From the NCBI GenBank assembly GCA_949317995.1, contig OX439044.1, forward strand, positions 20,236,641 to 20,300,640: 64,000 nt of DNA, given 5' to 3'. Position 1 is the stretch's first letter. Every line of letters starts with the position of its first letter. Position numbers and translations under genes: made by a program. Shown here one piece after another: positions 32,961 to 44,999 of this stretch. The notes under the pieces are model-generated. The model saw only the letters and a list, made by a program, of their open reading frames with translations. It made no database searches and was not told where the DNA came from. Source of the DNA: Acholoe squamosa (Eukaryota; Annelida; Polychaeta; Phyllodocida; Polynoidae).

Positions 32961-34131
32961 TCCATCCTAGACAAACGCCTCTCCATATCACAATCTCTGG
33001 CTTTTTTTTGCTTCAATATGGCTGGGCTGGGTGGGAACTGACATGGGGAGTGCCAAAACTGCTGTCAAGTGCATGTGGTGGCCCCGTGGGGATGCATTGG
33101 GTAGGAGTTAAAAAAGATCTCAGTGGAGTTGTTATCGGCTGGTGGTGGGCGGTGTCTCCCCATGTCAACGCCTCAGAGTGGGGGTACTCATTGTTGATGG
33201 CCGCAGGCGGACTACTGAACATTGGAGTGGAGGATGTGATGAGGCTATTGGAAATGTTGATGGTTCTTAGTCACATAATGAGGCCCAGACACTTCACCTC
33301 TTGCAATCCACAAATGTGACACAACATTCCCAAACAAGGAAGCGCTTCTTACAACGATTTTCTACAACACCTGGAATATCTGGGTGCGGCAAGCCTGTTC
33401 CAATTTTCAAAATTTTAAACTGAGCCAACGTAAATACAGATTAGTTTTATGCTATTCTATATCATTACCCTTTGTACACAGAGAGGCTAATCCATCTTAT
33501 ACTGAATCTAACGTGAACCATGGCTATTGTTCAAACATCTGTTTTAACCCAGACAAGATCTACCTCTGCTATACAGTGACCTCCATGAACATCGTTAAAT
33601 CAATTACCAACAGATCGATGCACTGTAGAAACCCCATACAGTCCTAATACATCACTAATTACAGAGTATATTATCCTGATTTGAGTGCGGCAGTTCCCAA
33701 ACCTCTCATTACACTAGAGCTGTCTAAGGTACTGTGGTCACGACCCTAAGTCGATCGTTTTGCGCTCTGAGTGATACCCAGCAATTGGTGGGAATATAAA
33801 GGAAGGTGTGGGCATTGGGAGCCGACAGTACAAAAGTCGTGGGGGTGGGAGACCGTTTTCCCACCTACGATCGGCCCACCTTCCTCCGCGCTTAGTGTCA
33901 TGAACACTAGATGTCAGCACCACCACAAAAAGGTCACTAAGCGGCTGAGGGCCTTTTGAGGGCGGCAATACCCCCAGTCACAAAGCACATAGCACCACCC
34001 CTTCCCCCCACAACTCCCAGCGTCTCATTACACCAGTTTTATTGACCACGATCGATCATGGCTTCTATAGGGGGCGCTGATAGTCGTAGCCTCGCTTTGG
34101 GCCCCTATTTTCCATACCTAACAGCAGGGGG

Positions 34132-34387
34132 CGTAGCAAATTCTACCGTCGCGCCCTGCTCTGGGTCTGTACCGAGTCAAAGGGCCTTTTCCTGTGGCAA
34201 CGGTTGGGGAGGGTTGGGGAGTGGAGGAAGGAAGAGGGGAGGGGCAGAGAGGGGGTGGTTGGAAGACGGGAAAGTCAGAGCAAATCCCTTCATATCCGGT
34301 GCCCGCATTGAGGGGCTTTCATAGGGAACTCATAATGACCCACAAAGACGTGAGTGACATTGTAATGTATGTGTCCCACCAGGGGGC
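34132..34387 (+). promoter_or_regulatory. pair of forward CTCF-type sites
   Basis: CAGCAGGGGGCG at 34132-34143 sits in ACAGCAGGGGGCG, one mismatch from the core. CCACCAGGGGGC at 34376-34387 is a perfect core followed by CAA. They are 245 bp apart in the same orientation, with CTATAGGGGGCGCTGA nearby at about 34065 as a third, weaker candidate. Confidence 0.5.
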
Positions 34388-34559
34388 CAACACGGTCTTT
34401 GTTAATTGCCACAAACGGCCTAGTCTCAAAGACAAAGACATCAGAGGTCTCTACCTCCGACAAGGTTCCGCCCTCCCTAACACCCCCAAACACCTCAGCC
34501 TTATCCTCACCTTCCCTCCCACAGTCACCGCCATTGAACCCCAACTCCACCTCTTTTAA

Positions 34560-37180
34560 TTAAAGTTTTAATGAAATTGAGATAAATTTATGCAGCAATA
34601 ATGTATTGGGAGCTCTTTTTGAAGAAGTGTCTTATAAACAAGGACAATGGGGAAGTCTTTAGGGAGATTCTAAATGTGAGTTTAGATGTGAGGGAATGAA
34701 AGCCGGTGGTTAGAAAGATGAGTTGGGATGAACCTACAAACAAGATTAAACATACAATTACAGTTCACAATGAAGGAATGTAAACATTGTCGCAGTGATC
34801 CTTATCTGATGCTAATGGATTTTTTTCAGCCAAGTAAATAAACCATTTACAGACAGTGAACATCTTGATCATATATTAGGCTGTGTCATTATGGTACATG
34901 ATACTCTCTGTGCCTAAAGTAAAAAAAATAAAAATAAAATCATGCAACTTTCAACAACAAGCAGTTTTAAGATCTGAAAAGATCCAGCTTCAGCAATCAA
35001 CAAACATAACCTAATCATTATTAGGAACAGGCGAGCACAGCCAAAATTAACTTTACAAGTAGTAATTATACACATCAGTTCTGCTTTGAACATTTTATAC
35101 ATGTTATACATATCACCCTGCACGCTAGACACACCATATTCTGGCGTAAGTCCACTAAACAATTGAAGAGATTCTTTCAAGCACACGTAAAAAGGCTCAC
35201 TTACTCTTAATCAAACAGCCATTCACTGACCTTACTAGTTCTCTAAAATACATAGAACATGCAGTTCACACTTGTCAGTATGCATGATAATGCCTTAAGT
35301 ACATTAAAATTATGCTCAAAGATATACAATATATATGTACAGAACATGAGGTTCATGAGACAAATAACATCTTCTGCTTTACATCCACAATGTTAACCAT
35401 AGCACGTTTATAACATAATCAGTACACCAATTTGCCTACAGGAAAGTAGAATGTAATGCTTGATAGATGTTATCATATAAACCTTGTGGTTCATGGGAAC
35501 AGAAATGATTACATTTACCTAGAATTTGATTTGCTCGCATCATGGCCATGGTTCATTGTAACATGATTTCCCTATTTCAAATTCGACTGCAACATATTTA
35601 GATGTATAGCAGATGGCCATATTCAAGAATGTCCTATGTTCTCTGTGGCTTAATTGAGGACTTACAAGAACCTGAAACCCTACCTTATATATAAATTGAC
35701 ACAGCGTCCTCATGACTACTAGCATCTTCACATGCATGTTCAAATGTGAACTGGTTAGCAGAATATATACTTTCACTATTAACCATTGGTTTCCCTTTAT
35801 ATACAGACTATATAATTTTCTCCTGACATAATATACATATGATCCACATTCATGTGGCGATCCATATCGTAACAATATCTCAAAAGACACTTGATCCTGT
35901 ATAATACCTATAATAAATACCTTTCAATTTCTGTACATCGTTTTTTTTTCTTACAATATGTTTTAAATGTTCAGATATTGGTCCACGTACTGAACATACA
36001 GTTTTATAACGTTGAATATGGCCTATCTAACATTACTGCCGATGTAATGGGTATATCTGTGGACAATCCTTATATCATTATGTTACTGGCTAATTTTACT
36101 ATATATTAGTAACTTTTGATTAATAGCTATTCCCTAATTCTATGAATGCCCATATATACCTTAGAGTACCCGTTGTTATATGAAATAGTGGGAGTGTGTT
36201 GGTTTTCCAACATGTAACCATAGCACGACATATTTTGCATGAATTTACAATTCCAATATATCCTTTCGTTTCAGCACACGAATAGAAAATATTCAAGGGA
36301 AGAAGTAAAAAAAAACACACTCTAAGGGGGTAAAACTTGAGCTTAGTGTCTTGAGACTTGGAACTGTGGGATGCCAACTTCGGTGTACATGTAATTGTAG
36401 GCTGGTTGCTCTGCTGACCAAAGTTAGATGTTAGTGCTAACTATTACATACACTAATAGAACATTCATTATAGGCTAAATGATTGATATTACACTGCAAT
36501 AGTAGCCTGGTAGTAGGGAAAGGGTTAACACTGCTCTTACATAGATGATACAGGTGCTTGTATATGTGTTCTGGTCCACTACAGTAGAAAACATGAAGTC
36601 CAATGTTTCCATGTCTCCATATGTATGCTGTATCCGTTCAGTGACATGGCCGAGACCTGAAAATAACCACAAGAAGGTAATTAGTCTTCTGTTGTACTTG
36701 TTACATGAAAGAAAGTTATTGTTGATAACATAAATAAAATGATGAGCAACATGCCGTAAGGATGATTACAAATTACCATAATCGCCTTAACAGTTTAGGT
36801 TTTAAAGCGTCTTCATGATAAGGGATTTGCGCACATGCATGTGTGTGGTATCGGTATGGCGTGTGCTGAATCAGAAATCACTTATATTGGATAAAACCCA
36901 AACAACAAGATGGAACTTGGAAAATGTCGCATACAAGGGCCAACTAATTATCACAGAATTTATTCCAGTCGTTTAGAAAGCCCCCCCCCCCCGCCCAATG
37001 TAGATATGGCCAACCGAGTATGCCGATATACAAAAGATAATATTCGCTGGTTATCCTGCGTTTCAAAGATATCCCGGTGGCACTTGCAGGGTGACCAGCT
37101 TGATGTGTTATTTTCTGTCTTTTTTTGTCGTCTGCTTGGAGACATGACTCCAGCCTAGCACCCAAAGAGTGCCGTCAAAT
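34560..37180. other. A+T-rich spacer
   Basis: There is no gene and no clear repeat. An 11-base C run lies at about 36981-36991. The ORFs at 35540-35890 and 35891-36109 are A+T-driven and have no domain. Confidence 0.35.
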
Positions 37181-37189
37181 ATTCCAATA

Positions 37190-37900
37190 GGCAACCCTCA
37201 TTAATAACAGTGGCCACATCGACACGGCCCTTGATTGGCATGTGCAATTTCCCGCCGACAATGAATCCAAATCCTGATTTTCCAACCAACCTCACAAAGT
37301 TACTTTTCGTACTGCGCCCGATTGGTTCGCGATTTAATTAATCCACCGCCCCGTGGTGGCGCCATCTCGCGGGTCGACGAGGACGCGACATCGTAAATCA
37401 CGTTCATGCGAGAGTTGGTTGCTCAGCACGCGATTACGGGCCGCGGTGGGTTTATCAATAAACCCCAGAGAGAGAGAAACATTATGATAGCCCCCACAAA
37501 AGGATGCTCCTCTCCATAAGCCCGCCCCTCTGCTGCAGCAGACGACAGCGGAAGCGGAAGTGCGGTAGCGTTGCCATGGAGAGGCGTCAGGAGACGCCGA
37601 AGTACGCAGCAGCCGAGAATTGTCTGTTGGAGCGCGGGAAAGGTCAGCCTTGGGCGGCGACACGAGGGGCGCGCGCTACGCCCGATTACTGCAGTTGGGC
37701 TCGACGCACCCGGCGGTCAGTTACACCTGTCCTCATACCCCCACACCTGAGCGGATCTACACAACGCCAATCACATCAAAGGCACGCCGCGCCGACAGCC
37801 ACAAGTGAATCAAGAGACGCTCTCACAATGAAAAAGCCGAATTCCGACCCATCCCCAACAAGATGCCTTCAGTACATGCCCTGGTCTACCCGCCCACAGT
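37190..37900. promoter_or_regulatory. CpG-containing regulatory-looking block
   Basis: Motifs include TTTCCCGCC (37248-37256) and GCGCGGGAAA (37632-37641) of E2F type, a CCAAT-like GATTGGTTCGCG, TTTAATTAAT, a CTCF-related CCGCGAGATGGCGC on the minus strand (37359-37372), and GTTGCCATGG (X-box half) near 37570. Plus ORF 37504-37902 and its overlaps have no recognised domain. It probably holds promoter or enhancer DNA. Confidence 0.35.
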
Positions 37901-38389
37901 GAGAGGGTTCCTAGGAAATAAGGGACTTGTCAATTGACAGCCGATATGTGCGGCATCCCTAGAATGAATTCCTGATAGTTTAAATGGCTACTGACTGACT
38001 GAATGGGGGCGGGGGTGCCTGTAAGTGGCTGAACTAGTGACAGAGAATTGCCTTATTGGGAAGTCAAGAGGCACAGATTGCAAGATATATTTATAATAAG
38101 CTATCCATAATTATTGGATCATTGATTTTTTGGGGAATTTAGAGGTTGGTGCACTGATATTTGACTAAGTTCCTTCTGGCATAACACAGCTCTCAACGAT
38201 GTAATGACGTAAATATTAATCAATGTTTACAGCATCACTGTACATGAGCCACTCTCACAAACCAAAGGCTAAAAAGTGCGCTGTACCTTTCAGAATCTTT
38301 AATTTTCAATATATATGGAGGGCTAGTGTTTCAACCATATTCTGGTATATACACAAATCAATGTGTAGAGTTACTCATGAGCAGCTCAC

Positions 38390-38549
38390 CTTATGTACCA
38401 CAGTCTATGCCGTCTGGACTGGCCAGTGGAGAGGTGGATAGGTCTGTCTGTGTCTCCAGGCTTCCTTCCTCTGCCTTCTCCCGCACTGCCATCTGGTAGG
38501 CAATCTCAAATGCCTCTCCTAGTGTGAGGATGATCTCTGTGGCCTGCTC
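38390..38549 (-). CDS. coding exon: end of an ANKS1-type PTB domain
   Basis: On the minus strand a clean acceptor, TATTTTACAG, is followed by a frame reading EQATEIILTLGEAFEIAYQM and then an acidic, Ser/Thr-rich stretch, ending in SPDGIDCGT and a TAA. The core TEIILTLGEAFEIAYQMAV closely matches the last helix of the phosphotyrosine-binding domain of ANKS1A/ANKS1B (human has EIILTLGQAFEVAYQLAL). Those cytoplasmic adaptors have ankyrin repeats, SAM domains and a C-terminal PTB domain that binds NPxY-type motifs in receptors. The exon is 160 nt if it ends at the consensus donor AAG|GTGAGC (intron from 38389), and in that case the TAA lies one base inside the exon. The earlier PTB exons were not found by eye at higher coordinates; they may be short, hidden or outside the window. 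NOS1AP or GULP PTB helices fit less well. Confidence 0.75.
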
Positions 38550-38807
38550 CTGTAAAATATAAACGACCACGTGGTTAAGCAAAAAAACAATCAGAAATCT
38601 AAGACGGAGGATGAGAAAGCGGACAATTAAATAGCGAGGGGATCTTTTAAACCTCACCAACAACCTTAATGAAATGTCTTACCGTGCTGTCAGGTATAAA
38701 TACCCCGATAAATACCTGTAGGTGTTTCATAAAAAAAATGCTTAGCGACTTTTGGTTCTGAGTACACACACACAAAATGTAGAGTCGCTAGGGTCTTCTA
38801 ATTGAAC

Positions 38808-39006
38808 AGCATAGAATAAATGAATCAAAACCTGTCAAATTAAATCTTAATGACTTTAGGTTGTCTCGGCACATTGCCCTACCTGACGACCTTAAAGTGA
38901 CAGGCCATGCAGTTTCCAATATAGGCACATAGGTTGTCAACATAAAGAGTCTGTGCCAGGTCTGACAAGTTAAATTTGACAGGTTTTGCATCATTTATTT
39001 TATGCT
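38808..39006. mobile_element. fold-back short DNA element in the presumed intron
   Basis: Inverted arms of about 45 bp (AGCATAGAATAAATGAATCA and AAAACCTGTCAAATT on the left, returning as AATTTGACAGGTTTT and TCATTTATTTTATGCT) enclose a less similar centre. It lies about 260 bp upstream, in transcript sense, of the PTB exon and so would be intronic. The minus-strand ORF across it has no domain. Confidence 0.7.
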
Positions 39007-39629
39007 GCAAATGCTCACCTTGAAAACCTCATTTCTTCAGTGTCGAGGCCAACCCAAAGTTCCCATTCTCTTATTTCCCACTACCATAGTGGTGCATTGT
39101 GATATGTATGTTTTGGGATTCCTGTGGAACTTTCCATGAGATCAAGATTTTTATTCATTTGAGGCGGGGAGGGACATATTTAGCCCTTTCCTTTGTGTTT
39201 GGATGGGGGGGGGGGGCAGCCCCACTCCCTTTCGTGTGCCCCTGAATGATGACTCATTATTTGATGCTTTAAAACAAGTGTATGTTGTATGTAAGGATGT
39301 GGGCATTCCTTTGGCCAAAACGCATGGCAGAATGAAGCAAAGGAAGCTCCATTAAATGGGTGCCTAGTTAGGTTTAGCCATATTGAGGGTTACTTTAAGC
39401 ACCCCCTTTCCCCTGGCGGTGGTCAATCTACAGACTACCATTACTCTCCTTCCTGTTGGCAATTTGTGCCTGGACGCAGAAGGCACAGGCCGTTCATTTC
39501 GGATTCACATCCTCTCAAAGAGAATGTCCGCCTATCACCATGCCTATCAAAAACCACCCCCCAACTCTCCCCATCTGCCCTCCACACACATCCTCGTCAG
39601 CGCCATCTCCAGGATCCCCTAGTCGTTTG

Positions 39630-39708
39630 TCACGTGATCTTCCTGACGTCGGCGCATGCGCGGCGCTCTTTTCTCTAGCGGAAGTCACGTGAAAAGATAC
39701 GGCGTCGG
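39630..39708 (+). promoter_or_regulatory. strong housekeeping-type promoter with first exon and donor
   Basis: In 80 bp the plus strand has TCACGTGA (39630-39637), TGACGTC (39644-39650), a perfect NRF1 palindrome GCGCATGCGC (39652-39661), a TCT-type initiator CTCTTTTC with C+1 at 39668, an ETS-like GCGGAAGT (39678-39685), a second TCACGTGA (39685-39692) and a consensus donor CGG|GTGAGT after 39708. I infer a transcription start near 39668 with a 41-nt untranslated first exon. TCT initiators mark ribosomal-protein and translation genes in flies and vertebrates. The coding exons were not identified. Confidence 0.6.
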
Positions 39709-39781
39709 GTGAGTGGGATTCCATCCATCGCCTCTCTGTGGCCCTGCCCTCAGCCTCTCACCGCCCTCCCCTTGGCTTGCA

Positions 39782-39915
39782 GCAGAAAGAGGGAGGGCTT
39801 TTCCCGTTCGTCGAGCAGCTCGGCGCGTTAAAAGCGCATAAATCCCCACGAGCTGCTCGCGAGCGAATCACGGCCATCGGCGTCCGACGACAACCAGTAC
39901 AACAATACTGCAGTG
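39782..39915 (+). other. candidate second exon of the 39.67-kb transcript
   Basis: A pyrimidine-rich tract ending CTTGGCTTGCAG and a donor CAGTG|GTGAGT bound 134 nt of CpG-rich sequence. It has no ATG but is open in one frame, part of a longer frame beginning upstream at 39738, with no recognisable protein. It could be a further 5' untranslated exon. It contains an inverted pair, GAGCAGCTC and GAGCTGCTC, 33 bases apart, which could form a hairpin in the leader. Confidence 0.35.
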
Positions 39916-39989
39916 GTGAGTTGAGGGGGTGCAGACAACCTCGGGCCCTGTGCCCTCCTTCTCCTCAGTCTCCGCAGCCCTTATAGGCC

Positions 39990-42900
39990 CACCCCACCAT
40001 ATCTCTGGATTCCTCTCTACAATCAGTGTAGCACAAAACATAATACATGAAGTGATAAACTGCTGCTCCTATGCTTATTGTCTCAAATGGCCCTTCATAT
40101 GCTGTCCCATGGGGACTGGCGTCGAAGAACCTGGTGCATTACACATGATAATGAAAGCCACAATTTTCTTATGATTAATGGATAGAGATCTAGAATGCAA
40201 AGGGAAACTGTATCCTAAGTCATATTTCCTTAGATTTCAATTCATTTATTTACCTGTACTGGCTAAAGAAGAACCATCATGAGTGTAGGGACGCTTTATA
40301 GCGTTATATCATAACATTATATTATATAGTCCATGGTGCCCTTCCGACAGCTCATGCTCAACTCCAATGGACAACCCCCGCCCATAACTCCTCCAGTGAC
40401 TTCTGACCTGTAGGTTCTCAGAAAGCGCTGCAGAGAGTAGCAACAGAATCCTATCACCCTCTCCTTGCCTAGACACCAACATAATCTCCAAACACACACT
40501 CTGACCTTACTGTATGGGTTCCCCAGCTTTGGTAGATCAGCCTAGAGTGCACCAAGGATGGAGCAGCATTCTATTCACCGTACCCTTCTTCAGCCATTCA
40601 TTTCTTTTTCGTGTACACCCCTCCTCAGGCACTCTAGCCCATGCTCCTTGCTCTACAAGTAAGGCCCAGATTTGTAGTGGACGCGTGGCGTCATCTTTCA
40701 CGATCAGCGCGTTTTTGTGCCTGACATCCGGTAGCTGATAGATGGAAGCACTTGCTGCCCAGAACGGACCATGAGTCCATTAGGGGTCATTGTGAACAGG
40801 GATAGAATAAATCTACAACGCTCCAAAGTGGCGGCCCGACGTCAAAAGGTAACGGTCGAATTGGCCTTGAATGATGCCACTGTGCTTTTGAAAGTGACGC
40901 CTTTAAGGCTTTAAAGGAGCAGTAACCGGTGTTGGTGCAGGCGTACATAGGGGTAAGGTCGTCCTCGTGCCCTTTGGTCTATGGAGGATCCCCATTCACA
41001 TCATCTGTCATTTTTGTAAAAAAAGATAGGCAAAGAAAAAGAAGCTCTGTTGCACTTTCACTTGAAAAACGGTTCAAATTGACAATAAATCGTGACAGGT
41101 AATGTCTGAGTGACAACCAATTCAAAATCGACTAGGGTGGTTCAAATAATTTGAGGGTACACGTTGTGGTCTTGACATTGGAGTAGCAAAGTATGAAAAT
41201 CTCAATAGATTCATGGTGCATGATATATTCTCCTTCCAAATAGATATACCACGAAGGAGGTATTATGACACTCAAAATTCTGAATGAATTCATAATGACT
41301 GGCCCATTATATCAAAAGGGTAAACACGAGGAAGCCCTATTGATGACAGCATTGTCACAATATTTGTCTTCAGGCAGTGATAGGGGGTGTTACCGTGTGG
41401 GTCGGGGGGAGGGTAGCTGAGGGCCGTTTGATCACCCCTCCTACCCTCCAGAGACCATAACACAAATACTGACCGCATGGTTGGCGAGGGGGCAGCAACC
41501 GATACAATCAGGGTCATAATGAGTGAAATTACCAGAGGGAGTTGTGTGACCACCTTTTACAATAGGAGGCAGGGTGGTTGGTGAGGCCTTAACTGTGTGA
41601 CTCTGATCCCTCATCTAAGTGGTGACTAATCTGAGGGTTTCAATATGATACACAATGATTAATGATGGTCGGGTATATTTGAATTATTTTGAGAGAGAGT
41701 GACTCATTTAACTGTTTATATGAGATGTGATGAAAGGTCATTATTTATACTAATATATTGCATTTTATTTATTCATATATATCTCAAACAGTCACGATGA
41801 ATGTTTTTAGATCTAATTCAATTATGATAGCTGACGACACATTTGAGTGATATAATTGTATGTTGATCTTATTCCGTTTATAAAAAAAAAACAGCTCTAG
41901 ACTCCTGAGAATCAATATTGATATAGCATAAGCTATACACTACTCATACAAAATCAGCCATACTGAGTAGAAAATCAGTGTGGATAGCAAATCTAAAGAG
42001 ATAAAGAACTTGGTATATGGGGTCTTAAAAAGTGGATCAATACCTATCTAATCTCCTCAGTATAACCACAGTGTGCAGACTCTGCATCACATTAATTTGT
42101 CCATCTATCTTATCTTTCAATACCCAGCGGCCTTCTTCCACCACACTGCCCTTTGCTCATTACCAGCCTAGTGCTTAATCAAGCCTGGTGATGTGAAATG
42201 CCATTGGGTTTGCCTTCTATTGTTAGCATTCAAGGGTCTTATATATAAGGCATCTATAACATATGGTATACACCCTCATTGGCACTTGTAATGTCAAGCA
42301 GCAGGCTGAACTGCTCATGACCTACTAAAGGGCTGTAAGAATGGTGTAAAATATGAATTTCACTTTGCTCTACAAATTCAAAAAAGGCGTTGGAAGTAAG
42401 TGACCCTACATTCTGGTCGAGTATGGCTATGTGAAAGGGCTTCAACTGCATTGTAGACACTGTGTCATCATGATATTAGACATGGGAAAAACGTGTGTTA
42501 TAATGATACAATATTGGGCTGTGTGGGTTGTGTTTATATGTATATTAATGTGGTATAAGTTGTGTAGTTATTATCAGCTCGTTCCGCTGTTCTCACGTAT
42601 TTGGGAAGACTAACTCTAGTGGTATGATGTTGGCCTAGCCCATTCTTTTAACCAACACCAAGACGCCGATACAAGTCACCATTTATTGTTCATTGATTAT
42701 TCACAGTTACAGTTGTTTGGTAAGTCCACTCAGGTTGTACAGCTTCAACGACATCAGTCTATTCATACAAGCAGTTCATGTTTTAACAATCCGATGCTAC
42801 TGGAAAGGTATAAGTGCCATAGAGATCCTGTTCAATCCGTTCTTACATTGGCTAAGTGTAATACTAAATACTAAACAGCTTCATCCTCGTCTACTCCAGG

Positions 42901-43600
42901 AGTATGTGTTGCCTCCTCGGCTGCTCCCACAATACTGACTCCTCCCTATCTCTTACCAACCCCTCACACCTTTTAGACGCCGGTGTTTGGCTCACCCGTA
43001 TTCCCCCCTCCCCCTCTACAGAATCTACCTGACCAGATCTCGTCGACTCCCCTCCTCTACACATTCCACAGTCTACCATAAACTCTTAGCTACCATAAAC
43101 CCTATACAGGACTCCCATAGCACTCTCCCATATAGCATACAATAAATACACACATAATACAGTATACAATAAATACCCACATAAGCGTACCCTGTTATAC
43201 CCGTTCATTATAATTATTGGCTATTGATGACAAAACAATATATCCTAAACAAACTGATATCATTTGTATATGTGGTTTAGTTTCCCATACTTTTACATTG
43301 TACTTCTTTTGGGAAATATATGCCTTTGCATATCTAGTCTGGTACTGATCATTACCCAACACCTTCTCTGGAGGTAACTGTCGCTTTACTATAAGAAAAT
43401 GATAGAGCTATATGTCAAGGACAATTTTATTACCCTCTCCCATCATTAACAAAGTGATGTTTTAACTACACGTATCTGTACCAGTCATCCTTTCCTGCTA
43501 GTCTCGGCCAACCCTGCTGCTGTTGCATCCAGGACTGTACAAAAACAAACCACTGAAACCATCTGACAAAGCTTGCCACTCATCAGACAAAGTTCACATC
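39990..43600. other. non-coding spacer
   Basis: It is mostly A+T-rich. G+C-richer patches lie at 40500-40760 and 40830-40990. A 27-bp direct duplication (ATACAATAAATAC.CACATAA) lies at 43137-43187. No exon with splice sites and a recognisable peptide was found, although the mini-segment at 40309-40497 on the minus strand is open. Confidence 0.3.
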
Positions 43601-43685
43601 ATGTTCACATTTTCTTTAACCACATAATACCATTGGCCGGCGGCCAGCATGGCACACCTCGGCGAGTAGCATCAATAGCCTCACC

Positions 43686-43787
43686 CCTGAGCTGCTCGGA
43701 ACAGCTCCTAACGAGCTCAAATCGCTCAGCAACATCGTATTGAAATAGACGGAGCTGGGGGCGAAGATCTGTGTCCAACTGAGCCAT
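43686..43787 (-). CDS. candidate coding exon, unknown protein
   Basis: On the minus strand an ATG opens a frame of 34 codons that starts MAQLDTDLRPQLRLFQYD and continues VAERFELVRSCSEQLR. The next bases, G|GTGAGG, form a good donor (intron from 43684). Upstream in transcript sense a pyrimidine-rich tract ends in CTCTTCCAG about 60 bp before the ATG, so the exon may begin near 43845 with a short leader or with in-frame coding sequence. The peptide is amphipathic and charged, unlike the low-complexity translations around it, and so looks coded. I do not recognise the family. It lies on the same strand as the PTB exon, about 5 kb upstream of it, and could belong to the same gene or another. Confidence 0.35.
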
Positions 43788-44503
43788 GTGGGAGCGGAAA
43801 TATGGGGAGGGGTGGGTGTGGTGTTCTGGAAGAGGTATTCGGGGTAGGAGTGGTGGGGGTAGATAAATGTACTGCTTGATAAAATGGCAAAATGATGGAG
43901 GGGTTGGAACACAATGCCAAATGCGCCATGGTGCCAAACTTGAACCTGTGCCAAGAAAGTCTGGGTCTGGTAGTTGGATGCTAGTTTGCTTGTAGTTTAC
44001 CAATGTGGTCTGATTTTACCATTGCGGTCTGATTTTTATTGCTTATGTTTAGCTGCAGTGTGATATTGATCTAGAAGTCATCACTGAAGTATAGTAAAGA
44101 GTAACCTTCTATAAGACCACCCTTAGAAAATGGACATGCCGAATTCCGAGCAAATTAGTACACCACAATAGGACTGTATGGCTATGTAGACATGATCTGG
44201 AGTAGATGCCATGCTGTGGTATCGTATGGATAGCCCATTCTATTAAAAGAAATGTGTAAACATATATCACATGCCCATGTGTAGAGCTGAACATAAGTGG
44301 GTAATACGTCCTAGTTGGTTCCGAACTGGGTTCATTATAACAGTGTTGTGAACAATGAAACTTTCGCTCTGTAGGAATAAGAAAATAGGAGAAACATGTG
44401 GAAAAGGCAGGCTACCTAGGCGGTAGGTATGAGGGTGTTGGGAAGGCCCTTACAGAACCGTGGAGCGTGGTCTCCTTACACCACCACCAGCCACCCTCCT
44501 CAC

Positions 44504-44703
44504 CTCTCCACAGCCACAGGCTGGCCGCACTCCCTGAACCCAGACATAGGGCCTTCCGCGTCGGTGAGCAGAAGCAAGAAGTTTGAATTCCGACAGGAGC
44601 AGCTACAGCTCGACCGGGGCCTGGCCCTGGCATGCCCGGCGCCCCTCGGCGGTGTCGGCCCCCGCCTCATTACCCGCTGGGTCGGCGCCGCCTCGGCCGC
44701 CAT
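44504..44703 (-). CDS. candidate first coding exon in a CpG-rich block
   Basis: On the minus strand GGAGAGATGGCGGCCGAGG gives a start in good Kozak context that also fits the YY1 site AANATGGCGGC, common at the starts of broadly expressed genes. The frame runs 66 codons (MAAEAAPTQRVMRRGPTPPR, later SNFLLLLTDAEGPMSGF) to a donor, GAGAG|GTGAGG, after 44504. The surrounding 44440-44770 is CpG-rich. The plus strand also has an acceptor-like CTCTCCACAG and a donor-like TCG|GTGAGC (44512-44561) and is open in one frame, so the coding strand is not settled. No family was recognised. Confidence 0.35.
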
Positions 44704-44999
44704 CTCTCCAAACCCCCTCCTACAATCCTACCACGGAACCTCTCCACGCCAGGGTCTAGAGCATCCCTCTAACATATAATGCGGCACCCTACCTTACCAA
44801 CAGCATGTAAGGATCAAGTCTCTCCTGGCACATCAATCAGCATTTATAAACATCTTTGAAAATCATGTTTGACACATTTCAGAAAGAAATGCTTAAAAGA
44901 TAAGTCTAGATCACAAAGATCTGTCATTTTTACAAGGAAAATATTGGGTATTTTCTCCAACTGATACCGACATGTCATGCAGAGACCTACTGCTTTATG

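Noticed and set aside
39100-39250. Another CAGGGGC MITE on the minus strand
   Set aside because: A CAGGGGCACACGAAAGGG-like end is present near 39240, but no matching second end or duplication was found.
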